64,000 nucleotides of DNA from Pomphorhynchus laevis (GCA_012934845.2 WNNJ02002804.1:1-64000); one strand, 5' to 3'; shown: positions 1-10,690, counted from the first letter of the stretch. Numbers and translations: made by a program. The notes: generated by a model not told the origin, from the letters alone.

Positions 1-489
1 TTTTACAAACTTTGTCGGGAAGTTTAAGCCGGAATGCGCCTACCACAGACGCCTAGCACATATGGGGGGGGTTCAACCTTAGTATGCTCATCGCTAAAGG
101 GTGGTATCATCTGTGTGGCCTTGTAGCTACACAACGTAGACGGTTCTTGATCCTCAGTAAACCTCTTAACTGAATTTACTAAGTGCACGCTCCTCCACTG
201 GTTGTTCAGCCTTACATTTGACATCCGGAAATTGATATACACGTTGTATCTATATCATTGTATGTACAACAAATCAAATTGTATTAATAAGATATTGACA
301 TGTGAAAAAACTTAAAGTTTTTGATATTTTAAAATCTTCATGATGCCATCAGAAGCTATCGAAATATCAAACTAATAATTTTTTAAAGACCCAAACATAA
401 TTAAGCGAAAAGATGTCGAATTCACGATTTCCGACTAGGAACCTTACTGAAACTATCCTCTATATTCGCTGGGACCGTTGTCATGCTAA
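1..489. other. Unassigned sequence at window edge
   Basis: No recognisable gene. The minus strand holds an open stretch of 72 codons (24-242) without a domain I know; it could be the tail of a retroelement polyprotein. From about 250 the sequence is AT-rich. Around 455-475 a plus-strand frame reads 'IRWDR', and a similar reading occurs near 3265-3285, so both may be relics of one repeat family. Neither is strong enough to name. Confidence 0.25.
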
Positions 490-1146
490 GCTGAATTGGT
501 TATTTTCGCTTCGTTTTGCTTCATGACTTTAAATTTCTGCAGTAGCATCATTTCAAGAGAAGACGAACTTCAAAGAATAACTAGAACCTTCGTGCGCTTG
601 GACTATTGTCGTAATTGTTTAGCGCACACAACATACCAGGTGATAAAGTTGCATATTCAGAAGGCATTAAGTGAATGTCCACTCCCTGCCAAGTTTTCCT
701 TTCCCCTACCGGAAAATGTGTTACAGACTAATATAATAGCCAAAAGAGTAAGGAAATTAGTTAGGGATCTTGAACTTCCCATTCACATTATCTTATCAAG
801 TAAACTGATGATAATGATAAAAAGACGATTGACTGTGCATTGGAATTCTCCGTTCGTAGAGCTTATTTACAAATTATCATGCTTGCATTGGGATGCATTG
901 TAAATGAGTGAAACGGGCCGAGATCTAAAGGTCATAATACGGGTACATAAAGCAGCCATTTACACAACGGCTAAATATCATGTTGTTGACCATGCAAACG
1001 TAACTGGACACTCTATAAATTTTGATTCACCATCAGTGCTCTCAATGGAACCCGACTTTTTACCGAGAAAAATTAAAGAAGCTATTTTAATCAGGCAAAT
1101 AAGCCCGACAATCAATGGCAATGATGGTCACATCTTGCTGACTTAA
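490..1146 (+). mobile_element. Penelope-like element, C-terminal fragment with GIY-YIG-type endonuclease
   Basis: One reading frame runs from 496 to 1146, broken only by a TAA at 901-903. The first part (136 codons) resembles the linker after the Penelope reverse transcriptase. The second part resembles the GIY-YIG endonuclease typical of Penelope-like elements: G-R-D-L-K-V near its start, then H-A-N-V-T-G-H, then K-I-K-E-A-I-L-I-R and S-P-T-I-N. The reverse transcriptase itself is not seen upstream. In this family the polymerase and endonuclease copy the element into new sites. The GIY-YIG half is recognised by motif order from memory; the upstream half is less certain. Confidence 0.72.
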
Positions 1147-1456
1147 ACAACCTGTACCTTCTATATGTTTTTGTTTTTTACCAAAAATGTAGATTGGTTT
1201 GATAATGGTTTCACAAGGAAACTTAAATATTTTTTAATAATTAAATTTATAATAATTATATTAATTAATGAATAGTTAACAAATTTCGGTTACCCGCAAA
1301 TGGGTTCTTTGAATTATTTCAAAAAATTTTCATTTATTTCTAAGCTCGTCATTCTGAAGTTGTATCCTCACACTGCTTCATAGCCTTACACCGTCGTAGA
1401 CAAAACGACAAACTCTTGGATATAGCGATAACAATCTCTGTTCGAATTTGGTTTAT
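1147..1456. other. AT-rich stretch, nothing recognised
   Basis: AT-rich sequence between the Penelope-like end and the REL-type LINE. No open frame, repeat or RNA gene could be supported here. Confidence 0.5.
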
Positions 1457-2820
1457 TCAGATCGCATAATCAATATTGTTTTTAATAGCGAGATATATTT
1501 TAAGGACTTCATCGGCATCAGTTCCGATTCCTCCACTCGTTGTCAGTACGAAAGGATAAAATGCAGCTCTTTTAATTCTAGTTACTCGTTCGGCATATTT
1601 TGCTAGTTTCCTTGAACGATGGTAATTATAGATAGTAGTGGGTCCTGAGATATAATAAGGAGCATGACAATTATAGATACAAATGTCCAAAAATCACCGC
1701 TCAAGATTTCCATTCTCGGTATTGTTGTAAGCAACATCTCCGCCTTCTTCTCGTAACTTTTCGTATCATCGCTGTCGGCTCCCCATCGTTCATCAACCTT
1801 CCTTTTTTAGACGACACGCCCCACCTCGCTATCGCTGCGTTCCCAATTACTCCAACAACTATGGTCTCTGATCCTTCCTCGTCGCCGCCTCACTCGCCTG
1901 GAATCAACTCCTCGACGTCCGCCGCGCTCCCTCCTTTATCACATTCAAACACCTCCTCCGTTCACACCTTCTCGACACATGATTTACATTTTTGTTTTGT
2001 TGTGGTCATGTAAGCGTGCGCTGCCACGCATTTGCCACGTTAAATAAATCTTTTTTTCTAACATCTAATCGGACCTCATCCGCACGAGTGGTTGCACGGA
2101 TCCCAAAATAAACATCTTCACTCAGAGGAGAATTTTGGTTATGTAACGACCAGGTATGACAATTGCTTAATTGTATTAGCGACGATGTCTCGCACAATAT
2201 TATGTCTGATAGATGGCATACCCTTCGTTTCGCAAGTGTATGCGAAGTGGTTAATGGCTCTTTACAGCAACACCTTTTATCACATCATCAAATTTCGTTA
2301 CATATCTCGCACCAAAATGGTCTTTAAACGTATCCTTTGATATCCTGAAATCATGTCTGCTAAAGAAACGGTTAGAAAGCCATAAATAATCTCAATTGCG
2401 ACGGTGTACGTTAGAGTATTTTTTCATCTTTTATCTGCCCGCTGTAGAAATTGAAGTCTCCTATTCACGTCATATTCCAATTTTCCTGATTTTATTGTTA
2501 ATAATCTTTCTATTTCAATGTTTATAAGTTCCTCGCCTGTTAGACCGTCTAAGTATGGTCGACACTGTTCTAAAGATGATTCATATGTAAACTTTGCAAG
2601 CTTAATTGGATAAGATATTCCAAGCTCCCTGGTTAAATGGAAAATACAACATCTTACTGAGTTCTTCAATATCTTTGGTATGAAATAATCACAGAGACAA
2701 TCCGCTAGAGGTTTCCATATAATTGGATCAACTAGTGTTGTTCTCAGGATGTGAGTCCAACGAAACTGCAGAGTCTGAGTTAACGCAGCGTATGCGACTT
2801 GGGCATCCACCGATATAACC
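1457..2820 (-). mobile_element. REL-type LINE, 3' half, interrupted by a family A LINE
   Basis: Read on the minus strand. 2810-2424 encodes the region after the reverse transcriptase palm (start D-A-Q-V-A-Y-A-A-L-T, then F-R-W-T-H). It is followed by a decayed W-L-S block and, near 2100-2060, A-D-E-V-R-L-D-V. That motif marks a family with a C-terminal restriction-like endonuclease instead of an apurinic one. After the inserted LINE at 1740-2059 the frame resumes with F-L-D-I, Y-N-C-H-A-P-Y and F-V-L-T-T-S-G-G-I-G at about 1733-1457. Several stops and shifts make it non-functional. It is the same family as the copy at 52720-59470, which keeps the reverse transcriptase. The exact clade (R2/NeSL/Hero-like) is uncertain. 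Confidence 0.7.
1740..2059 (+). mobile_element. Family A LINE, 5'-truncated 3' end (copy A-a)
   Basis: This 320-bp insert holds the last coding part and 3' tail of family A, ending with TTGCCACGTTAAATAAATC and a T-run. It is flanked by perfect 7-bp direct repeats AACATCT (1733-1739 and 2060-2066), as expected of target-primed insertion. Removing it joins the two halves of the REL-type LINE in frame (R-L-D-V then A-Y-N-N). It is therefore younger than its host element. Confidence 0.88.
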
Positions 2821-3457
2821 TGTCCCAGCTTGTGAACCTCCTTAATCTATATCGTAATTTTTTCATTGGTATTGATACCATTGATTTTTTCCATTGGTAA
2901 CAATAATAATTTTTTGTCGGCTGATGCCTTTTCAATTTTCAATAATAATTTTTTATCTGTTCAGTTCTGATTTCGTTTTTATATCTTGTTTAAATAAAAT
3001 CTAAACATTCAATTTAATTGCGACATTAATCGGAAATATTCTATTTTTAAACGAAAGAAGTTTTAAAAGATTTTTTCGGCGATTATTACTATTAACAATC
3101 AGTTTGCTTTCATATTGACGTATATAGAAACAGTGAGGTTTTATTCAATATAAAATATCTACAAATATTATATACATATGAGTTCAAGATTAATATTGTC
3201 TTTTATTTAAATATAACATTTTTCGCAACTTGAAAATTTGCTAATCTCGATATCTAGCGGGCATTCGCTTTATTCGTTGGGATCGTCGAAGAGCTGGATG
3301 CTAAGACACGAAGTTCGCGCCTTAATAGTTTACATCGTTTTGGAAACCTTTTATACGACAGTAAAGAGTTATTTTAAGTAAAAACATTGCATCCAAATGA
3401 TTTATTTTTGTCATTGCTATTGTGAAAACCTAAATTAAACAAATCATCCTTAATTGA
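2821..3457. other. AT-rich stretch, nothing recognised
   Basis: No supported gene. Around 3255-3305 the sequence is less AT-rich and reads 'IRFIRWDRR' in one frame, like the short motif near 460, possibly a trace of the same repeat. The rest is AT-rich without visible structure. Confidence 0.4.
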
Positions 3458-3575
3458 ACATTATGTTTTTCTTTATCTGGGAGTTGAATTAAGCTAAAAG
3501 TTAGATAGTAGGTATATTCGACTTCGATGATTCAAATAATATGAAAAAATCAATATGTCCATGATTAAACATTTA
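3458..3575 (+). repeat. Left copy of a ~115-bp direct repeat
   Basis: This segment matches 4800-4912 in the same orientation. By eye roughly four in five bases agree, and the best block is TTCAAATAATATGAAAAA near 3531-3548. The pair brackets a REL-type LINE end and a fold-back repeat. It could be an old target or segmental duplication, or terminal repeats of a decayed element. Confidence 0.7.
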
Positions 3576-3639
3576 AAAATGTTTTTAAATTGCTTCGGCT
3601 TTCTTGATGAAAGCCGAAGACGATCAGATAAGCAGAGCT

Positions 3640-4328
3640 CGTTTAATGTCGACATCATGCAAAGAGAGTGGACTATGATTACACGCTATACTTTTATCGT
3701 CATTAGGCACACAACTCGATCCTGAAACCTTCAAAATCGCCTTGGCCTTGAGAGTGGGTTCATAAGTGTGTCAATCTTACACGTGCAGATGTGGTAGATT
3801 GATCGACTCCTTGGACCATCACGGACTGTCCTGCAGATACAACGCCGACCGACACCCCAGACACGCAGAACGCAACAGCGTTGTTAAGCGTTCTTTGCAT
3901 AGCGCAAGCTTGTCAGCCATTATCGAGCCTTTGGGTCTGGACAGCGGAGATGGAAAACGCCCCGACGGCATCACTATCTTTCCATTCAAGAACGGACGAA
4001 ATTTATGCTGGGATTGCACTTGTGTCGACACATTTGCCGAAACCAACGTACACTCGTCAGCAACTGAGTCAGGGAGAGCCGCCAAAAACGCAGAGGAAGC
4101 AAAACGGCTCAAGTACAAAAGCCTATCATGACGTTTCAATTCGGACTGATTGCCATCGAGACTACAGGAGTGTTCGGACCGACAACAGCATTCATCATAA
4201 AGGAAATCGGCCAGAGAATTCAGTCTACAACGGGAGAACCACGCGAGTCGTTATGGTTAAAGCAAAAACTAGGCTTAGCAGTGCAGCGCGGCAACGCCTT
4301 TAGCATTATTAGCACTGCTAGACAATGA
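3640..4328 (+). mobile_element. REL-type LINE, C-terminal fragment (second REL family)
   Basis: Upstream of 3766 a decayed W-L-H... S-L-G-T-Q-L-D block is visible. The open segment 3766-4131 then has a Cys/His cluster (C-R-C-G ... H-H-G-L-S-C), followed by K-R-P-D-G-I-T-I-F-P-F and W-D-C-T-C-V-D-T-F. The R-P-D...D-x-T pattern is what I expect of the catalytic core of a restriction-like endonuclease. A frame change leads to 4128-4328 (A-I-E-T-T-G-V-F-G, then Q-R-G-N-A), the usual closing block. The reverse transcriptase is missing. Its C-terminus differs from the REL family at 1457-2820, so two such families are present. The fragment at 13294-14045 belongs to this one. Confidence 0.7.
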
Positions 4329-4364
4329 TTTTGTTTAAAAACTTAATGTAACTGTTTCCTTTAA

Positions 4365-4763
4365 TAAAAGCAAAAATTCTTCTGGTTGTGGCACAATATT
4401 ATCCTCACAGGTACACTGTTCCTATTCTTGATACAGCAGGACGCTACTAATCAAGCTGGGTGGGTCTCATCAGCTGCTGACCCAGACCTGCATTTCACGT
4501 TTCGGCCCTTATTATCTACTTTCTACGTACAATGATGCTGATCGGATTTGAACTCAGGACGTCTGTATCGCGATACAGACGTATCAAGAATAGGAACAAT
4601 ACCTATGATAATATTGTGCCAACAGCTGATGAGGCCCACCCAGACTGATTAGTAGCGTCCTGATGTATCAAGAATAGAAACAATACATGTGAGGATAATA
4701 TTGTGGTACAACCAGAAGAATTTCAGCTCACAGATGCATTCAAGTTAAATTAAAAGCAAAAAT
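4365..4763. repeat. Fold-back repeat with ~105-bp arms and 13-bp flanking direct repeats
   Basis: The left arm (about 4374-4479) is an inverted copy of the right arm (about 4621-4723), around 90% alike by eye. Part of the right arm, beginning TATCAAGAATAG, recurs at 4583 and 4666. The block is bracketed by perfect 13-bp repeats TAAAAGCAAAAAT at 4365-4377 and 4751-4763. Inside are a perfect 20-bp palindrome (4561-4580, GTCTGTATCGCGATACAGAC) and, on the minus strand near 4550-4541, GTTCAAATCC, which looks like a pol III B box. It could be a fold-back/MITE-like element or a SINE with an inverted duplication; long flanking duplications favour insertion by LINE machinery. Confidence 0.72.
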
Positions 4764-4799
4764 GTAAAAAACCTAGAGTGAACATATCTTCTCAAATAA

Positions 4800-4912
4800 A
4801 ACATTACATTTTTTTCACCTGAGAGTTCATTTGAGCTAAAATTTTATATATAGATATATTCGACTTCGCTGATTCAAATAATATGAAAAATTCAATATGC
4901 TTATAATTGAAA
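4800..4912 (+). repeat. Right copy of the ~115-bp direct repeat
   Basis: Partner of 3458-3575 in the same orientation, with several small gaps and substitutions between the two, so the duplication is not recent. Confidence 0.7.
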
Positions 4913-5477
4913 AATTAGAGAGAAAAAATGTTTTATCTCAAAAAATAATTTTTATCATAAGATTTTTTACTAAATTTTATTTGATATAATTTTTATGTTA
5001 TGAACAATTGTTTATTGATGAGGTATTTAACGTTTCAGGTCGTAATATGAACTACACATTTTTATTTTTATTTTCTAAAAAATAAAATTTAATATCTCGA
5101 AATATGATTATCCTCGGTTAAAAGCCGCATAAGCACGTACGTATCTTACTAATATCTTCCGTTATGCGAAATTTGGTAACCGGAAAAAGGCGGTATTTAA
5201 CTAAAAATTACCCTAAATAAACTGTATTCATAAATCAACAAATAACCACAAGTTAAATGTAATCGTTCTTAAGTTCTGATTATCAAAGTTCAATATTATA
5301 CTGTCATCCATTGATATGAACAACTAAAACATGAATATATAAAATAACTTATTTAAAAATTTTAACAAAAAATTTTAACAGCTTAAACACACAAGTTCAA
5401 ATTTTCTTGATCATAATTACATACAACTAACGGAGTTTAAACATTCTTGATTATAACTAACTAAAAAACATCTTATT
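4913..5477. other. AT-rich stretch, last part probably the leader of LINE F
   Basis: AT-rich with no open frame. The last 200 bases or so lead directly into the ORF1 start at 5478. Near 5415-5437 the text ATAATTACATACAACTAACG resembles the AACATACAA part of the leader motif of the other LINE families here. I infer that the 5' untranslated region of LINE F lies here; its exact start cannot be fixed. Confidence 0.35.
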
Positions 5478-6830
5478 ATGGCAAAGAGAAAGCTAACTAA
5501 AAATGCCGGCCAGCAACTCAAGTCCGTCAAGGGAACTTACATTGAAAAGCAAATTGAATGCGACAACAAGAACTGCAATGCTTGGACTCACGTTGTCATT
5601 CATTTCACTGACGAGGACCACCTTTCAGGACAGAATTGTCTCTGCGGCTTCTGTTGTGCTGCCCTTGTAGGTAAGCCAATGAAGCATGACTACTCAAACG
5701 ATGGACACATTTTGGAGGCTAACGAAACAGAGTTGTGCTCAATAAATGAACTTAATGATGTTTATCAGTCGACTCAGACCGCTGTTATACATGGACCATC
5801 AACAAACGACAAAATATCTTCCAAGCTATCGTCGTCATCCGTTTGCTTACTAACTCCTTCGCCATCTATGAATCCCGTTCTTGAAACTTCTCTCACACAC
5901 TCCTCGTTTAACTACGGAAAAAACTCCCCTTAATCTTCATCTTCCTAACAATGCAAACAGTAAAGACCTCCATCTCGTACCTCATTTTTCCTATTCATCC
6001 CCACATCTAAATACATATCATACCTCTTTCGTCTCTTCACGTACTCCTTACCCTACCTCCACCGCATCACTCCTCAATAATTTACATCCTTCCGTCAAAA
6101 TCATCTTCAGTAACATCTCTGATCAACCGATTCAACAATCCACACCTGTCACACATGCTCCAACCGTATCACCTCTCAATAATTTACATCCTTCCGTCAA
6201 AATCAAATCCAGTAACATCTCTGATCAACCGATTCAACACTCCACTCCTGTCACAAATGCTCCAAACTATCTTAAATCTTCAATTAGCATCCCACGTTTA
6301 TCTGCTCTTCTGCCTCTACTACTACCAGGTATGTCCGTCCACCACTACGTAATCGTTTTCCTTCGCGCGATCGATGCATTATCATATCTAATTTAAAGGT
6401 TTCCGAATGTGCTTCTCCTCAATGTCGCCTCAATGATGATGTATCTGCTTTCAGTTCTTTCCTAGCAACCATTCTTCCTAATGATAATCCATCCCTTTTC
6501 AATAAAATCGCTCCTATCTTTTATTCGTTTAAACAAATCCACTAAATCAAATCATCTCAGTCCTCCACTCCTAAAAATCGTTTTCCGACATAGTTCACAT
6601 ACATATTTGGTACTCTCCCAACGTTTTAAACTTCTTACCACTCGTCTACTTGTCGTATCTTTCCTGACCGCTCCACTTCTGATATTGCCCAGCTCCATTG
6701 AGCTCGCATTGAGAAACATCGACGTGAAACAAACAGTGAGTCACCTCTATCAATCCGTAAAATCAATGGAAATTTTCACGTCCTACGCACGAGAACAAAA
6801 ATTCGATGGCGTCCCGTTTCTCCCGTAGTC
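5478..6830 (+). pseudogene. LINE F ORF1 (zinc-cluster protein), decayed
   Basis: Begins M-A-K-R-K, a basic start shared with ORF1 of the other LINEs here. Next comes a cysteine cluster: I-E-C-D-N-K-N-C-N-A-W-T about 30 residues in, closing with C-L-C-G-F-C. This is the CR1-type PHD-like/Cys cluster, thought to bind nucleic acid or protein. A long Ser/Thr/Pro-rich middle follows, reached after a frame change (5881-6396). It carries an in-frame 34-residue tandem repeat built on N-N-L-H-P-S-V-K-I. The conserved C-terminal block (L-L-K-I-V-F-R-H ... V-L-S-Q-R-F-K-L-L) is at 6481-6828. At least two frame changes separate the parts, so it is dead. Confidence 0.75.
6073..6276 (+). repeat. 102-bp in-frame tandem repeat inside LINE F ORF1
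   Basis: Two units with a period of 102 bp, starting at CTCAATAATTTACATCC (6073) and again at 6175. Each encodes 34 residues from P-L/L-L-N-N-L-H-P-S-V-K-I onward. The L-H-P-S-(I/V)-K-I phrase occurs once in family A ORF1, so the doubling is specific to F. Confidence 0.85.
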
Positions 6831-6834
6831 TTCT

Positions 6835-8596
6835 GTGCTAATTGATCTCGCTCCTGAACATACATTTCGTCTTAGTCTTTTTAACACTCGCTCCATTCTT
6901 CATAAAGCTGATATGCTCCTTGATATCTTCGATCAATTATCTATCGATATTCTCTGCATTACTGAATCCCGGCACTCCGATTCTGACGATCTTGCTATTC
7001 GTCGTCTATGTCGAGCTGATTGTTCTTTAGTTGAATCAGCTCGTAAATTGTCTCTTATATATCTACTGTTTCTAACCATGGCGGTATTGTTGCCATTGCT
7101 CGACACCCAATGTCTTTACGTAAAATTAACGTTAACATCCGTTACACTCAGTTCGAATGACTCATATGCAGATTATCAACTTATTTTCCTCTGGAACTTG
7201 TAATTGTATACCGTCCAGGTTCAGCTGCTCCCTCACGTATGTTCTTTAACGAGCTTGCAGATCTTCTTTCTCACTGTTCATTGTCTTATACTCCTTCATT
7301 TGTTCTCTGTGACTTTAACATTCGTCTTGATCGCCCGGCTGACTCTGACTCTATCACTTTAACTAATCTTTTTTTCTGATTTTAACATCATTGCTGTTCC
7401 TAACTTCTTCAATGACTATACGTCCTTGTCAATTACTAATCCTGGTTTGTCCGATCATTTCCTTGTCACTCTTAGTCTTACTCGTCCCCATCCTCCTTCT
7501 CCGCCTCCACCATTATCCACACCAAGTCGACCCTGGAAACTTCTTGATATCCCTATTCTCTGCACAGCCTTACTCAATTCTTCACTCTTTTTCACTTCCT
7601 CTTAACTATCTCTTTCCCGATGATATCTTCATTTTGTTTGATTCTGAACTTACGAACATCCTTAATATCCTTGTGCCTATTCTACCACGATGTTTTCAGC
7701 AATCGCGCCATGCTCCCTGGTTTGATTCAGACTGTAGTATTTCTAAGCATCGGCTCCGTCACTCTTTTTGAGTATTTAATCGCTTTCTTAAACGTTCTCC
7801 AACCACATTCTCTCCAAATCTCCGTGCTTCCTATCTTTCTCTCCGCCGTTCTCATATCATTCTTATGCGAACCAAACGTACTCTCTTTTGGCGAAATCAA
7901 CTCGAGTCCTCTTTCCACTCTAAATCTCATTGGAAAATCTTAAATTCAATTCTTTCACGATTATCTACTCATTTCAACATAAATTCTGATGAATTTTCTT
8001 CTTATCTGCAATCTAAGCTATCTAATTTAATTTCCATTCTACCCACATGCCCCTTGTATCCTCTCTTATCGTTAAACACTTCCCACCCAGAGATATTCTA
8101 CATTCTTCCAGTTTCGTCTGACGAAGTTTCTTCGGTTCTTATGTCATTACTTAATAAAATCTCTCCTTCTGACCTAATTCCCATCCACTTACTTAAAACA
8201 ATCTGATTATCTATATTACCCTTTCTAACCACTTTGTTAAACTTAACGCGTTTGTTCTAACTCTTATCTTTCCCATCCTTCTTCCATCTCGTCCGGTGTT
8301 CCACAAGAATCCGTATTAGGGCCTTTGTTTTTCTATCTTCTTCTCGGTGATTTGTCTTCGATTTCTCATAAATTAAACTTCCATGTTATGCAATATGCTG
8401 ATGACATTCTTATCTATACTCATGCACCTGCTTATCGTACTCAGGACCTTAGTGTTTCTGCTTCTAACTGCCTTGCCTCAATTTTCAATCATATTTATTC
8501 CCTTCGCCTTTCTCTGAATCCTGATAAATCCAAAATTATGTGGATCCTACCTCGACGCCCCAGCTTAGAACCTCCCTCCGTATCATTAAATTGATA
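6835..8596 (+). pseudogene. LINE F ORF2 (endonuclease and reverse transcriptase), decayed and truncated
   Basis: Endonuclease N-terminus from 6835: F-R-L-S-L-F-N-T-R-S-I-L, then I-T-E-S-R-H-S-D-S-D-D-L-A-I-R-R-L. This is the APE-type nuclease that nicks the target for priming. At about 7200-7330 comes Y-R-P-G-S-A-A-P, then F-V-L-C-D-F-N-I-R-L-D-R. The linker with S-R-H-A-P-W-F-D-S-D-C is near 7690-7740. Reverse transcriptase parts are at 7865-8206 and 8290-8596, with M-Q-Y-A-D-D-I-L-I-Y holding the catalytic Y-A-D-D. Many shifts are present. Coding ends at P-P-S-V-S-L-N, well short of the normal C-terminus, exactly at a perfect hairpin. Closest relative in the window: family A. Confidence 0.78.
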
Positions 8597-8617
8597 ATAT
8601 ATCAATTTAATGATACG
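8579..8617. repeat. Perfect hairpin at the break of LINE F
   Basis: Arms of 18 bp (CGTATCATTAAATTGATA and its exact reverse complement) with loop ATA. The left arm is LINE coding sequence; the right arm is its mirror, after which LINE similarity stops. Confidence 0.92.
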
Positions 8618-8664
8618 TTTTTTAATGATATCATCTTCTCTTCTTAAAAAATACAAATATATTT

Positions 8665-8701
8665 AATATGTATTTGTATTTACCAAATACAAATACATAT
8701 T
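8665..8701. repeat. Second perfect hairpin, 48 bp downstream
   Basis: Arms of 17 bp (AATATGTATTTGTATTT and its exact reverse complement) with loop ACC, in AT-rich sequence. Two perfect short-loop hairpins this close together are unlikely by chance. Confidence 0.9.
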
Positions 8702-8732
8702 ACATTTTTTGGTAAAAATGGTTCTGCCTGTC

Positions 8733-10690
8733 AATTTTCTGAGAGGAAATGAGCAGACAGAACGGTTTAGCACATATAGAACGAATGTCTTTTCGAATTC
8801 CAGGAAATAGAGTAATCGGTTCGATATTCATGGTTGGAGCAGTAAATATATTCTTATCCCCGGGTGTGTACCTCCGAACTTAAATGTGATGTATTGGTGA
8901 TGACTGAATAATTTTTGGCCTAGAATGATTGGCCCACATAATCTAGGCAGGATAAGAAAACGCCAGTTTTCGTATACTCGTCCCATAAATTCGAATGTTA
9001 TAAGGCACTCGCGACAAACTACAGTCGATTGGTACGAGTAAGTCATCTGGACTTGTCGACCACAAGGTGATGTGGCAATATTCAGATCAGCCACAACTTT
9101 GGCGTCTATGAAGTTATCTGTACTGACAGTATCCATCAGGGATGTGAATGGTTTGCCAGCAACCAAAACCTCGCGGAACATTCCGTTTACCTTATTGAGA
9201 GTCAAAGAGTACAGAGCCGCAGTGGTTAAGTCGATTATATGTTTACGAGAGCGACACACTTTTGAGAAGTGTCCACTCCTGAAACATTAATGACAGGTAG
9301 AGTTCCGTGCTAAGCAGTTTGCTCGAAAGTTTCCACAAAAGTAACAAAGTTTAGTGTGCAATGTACTCTGCTTAGTTTTTGTATTCGTTCTCAGGCTAGC
9401 AATCGTGTTATCATCTTCTAAACTTCGCGGGATCGATCGGTAACATCAACGCTTGTGCTGGCCAGGCTCGTTGGTTCGACTGATGAAATAATTGCCGCTT
9501 GCTGATACGCTGTCTCTAGAAATTTCGCTATTGTGACTAGGTCTTCGAGATTGTTCACCCTGGACAATCCGCTGAAAGTTTATTTATCGCGGAACACGCT
9601 GAAAGTTTATTTATTGCGGAACAAACATACGATGGACAAATTATTCGTTCCTTCAACATTGAGTATCGACCTAGACAATCCAAATGCCCAGGAAGAGTAG
9701 AGTCATTGGAAGCGCCGCCTAGACAGTATTTTGGCATTACAGACCGATATCACTGATCAGTCAAAGTTGTCTTCTTGTCAATCTCGTTTCTACGCGATTA
9801 TTCGGATTGATTAAATAATATGGAACATTCAACGATGCAATCGCCACTCCTAACAATGTGTTTGACAAACAATACATGTGCTATTCGCACGTTTTCAACT
9901 ACACACGTGTCGTCATAAACCTTAAATGTCGTGTTTGTGATGAAATTAAGCCTAGGTTCTGTAAACCAATTATTGGTTACGTTATTAATGCTACTCAACC
10001 GTTTGAGAGGCTAAATATTGATTTCAAGGGTCATCTTGATTATGTCACAAAAAACCGATATCTGCTCTGCGTAATCGATTAGTATTCTCGGTTCCCTTTT
10101 GTCGTTCCGTGTGTCGACTATTCTTCTTCATCAGTAATATCTGCCTTGTGTCAAATCTTCAGTATTTTTAGGTTCCCGGCTAGAATACATTCGGACCAGG
10201 GAACATGTTTTCAATCTCAAGAATTTCGCGATTTTCTTTCATCTCAAGGTGTCGCATGTAGTAGAAGCAGGTCACATAACCCGAGAGGAAATGGGCAGGC
10301 AGAACGGTTTGTCGGAATAATTTGGAAGGCAGTCCAGTTAGCGACAAAGTCGAAACATTTGTTCTGTTAACACTGGGAAATAGTTTTACCTACAGTATTA
10401 GCGTCTTTGCAATCCTTATTATGTACTAGCACCGGAGAGACGCATAACGATCGTTTGCTTCGTTACTCAATAAATTCTAAAAATTAACTTATTCTACCAA
10501 AGTGGATCCAAAACAACAGGGCCTTCTTACTCAATGATGATCAAGTACTAAAATCTGGAAATTATTTCCGTCAAGTAGAACTATTGCAAACCAACGGCCA
10601 CTACGCTGTTGTACGAGACGAATATGGAAATAAGTCGGATGTATCCGTTCGTAACTACCTGCCCATTTCCCGAGAGGTAAATACATTTAA
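8733..10690. mobile_element. Ty3/gypsy-like LTR retrotransposon fossil, scrambled pieces
   Basis: Fossil pieces in both orientations. A short integrase-like snippet lies at about 8743-8770 (+). Gag end with zinc-knuckle-like cysteines and an aspartic-protease-like region lie on the minus strand, about 9780-8828. On the plus strand about 9575-10690 carries the end of an RNase H region (N-I-E-Y-R-P), an integrase zinc-binding/core region (F-E-R-L-N-I-D-F-K-G-H, I-H-S-D-Q-G, N-G-Q-A-E-R-F) and the integrase C-terminus. No convincing terminal repeats were found. It is broken in many places and rearranged, so it looks old. Confidence 0.72.

Noticed and set aside
24-242. 72-codon frame (-) at the window edge
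   Set aside because: Vaguely like the end of a retroelement polyprotein, but no motif is firm enough to assign.
4530-4600. tRNA gene suggested by GTTCAAATCC and the 20-bp palindrome
   Set aside because: No cloverleaf can be formed: the T stem does not pair and no A box stands at the right distance.
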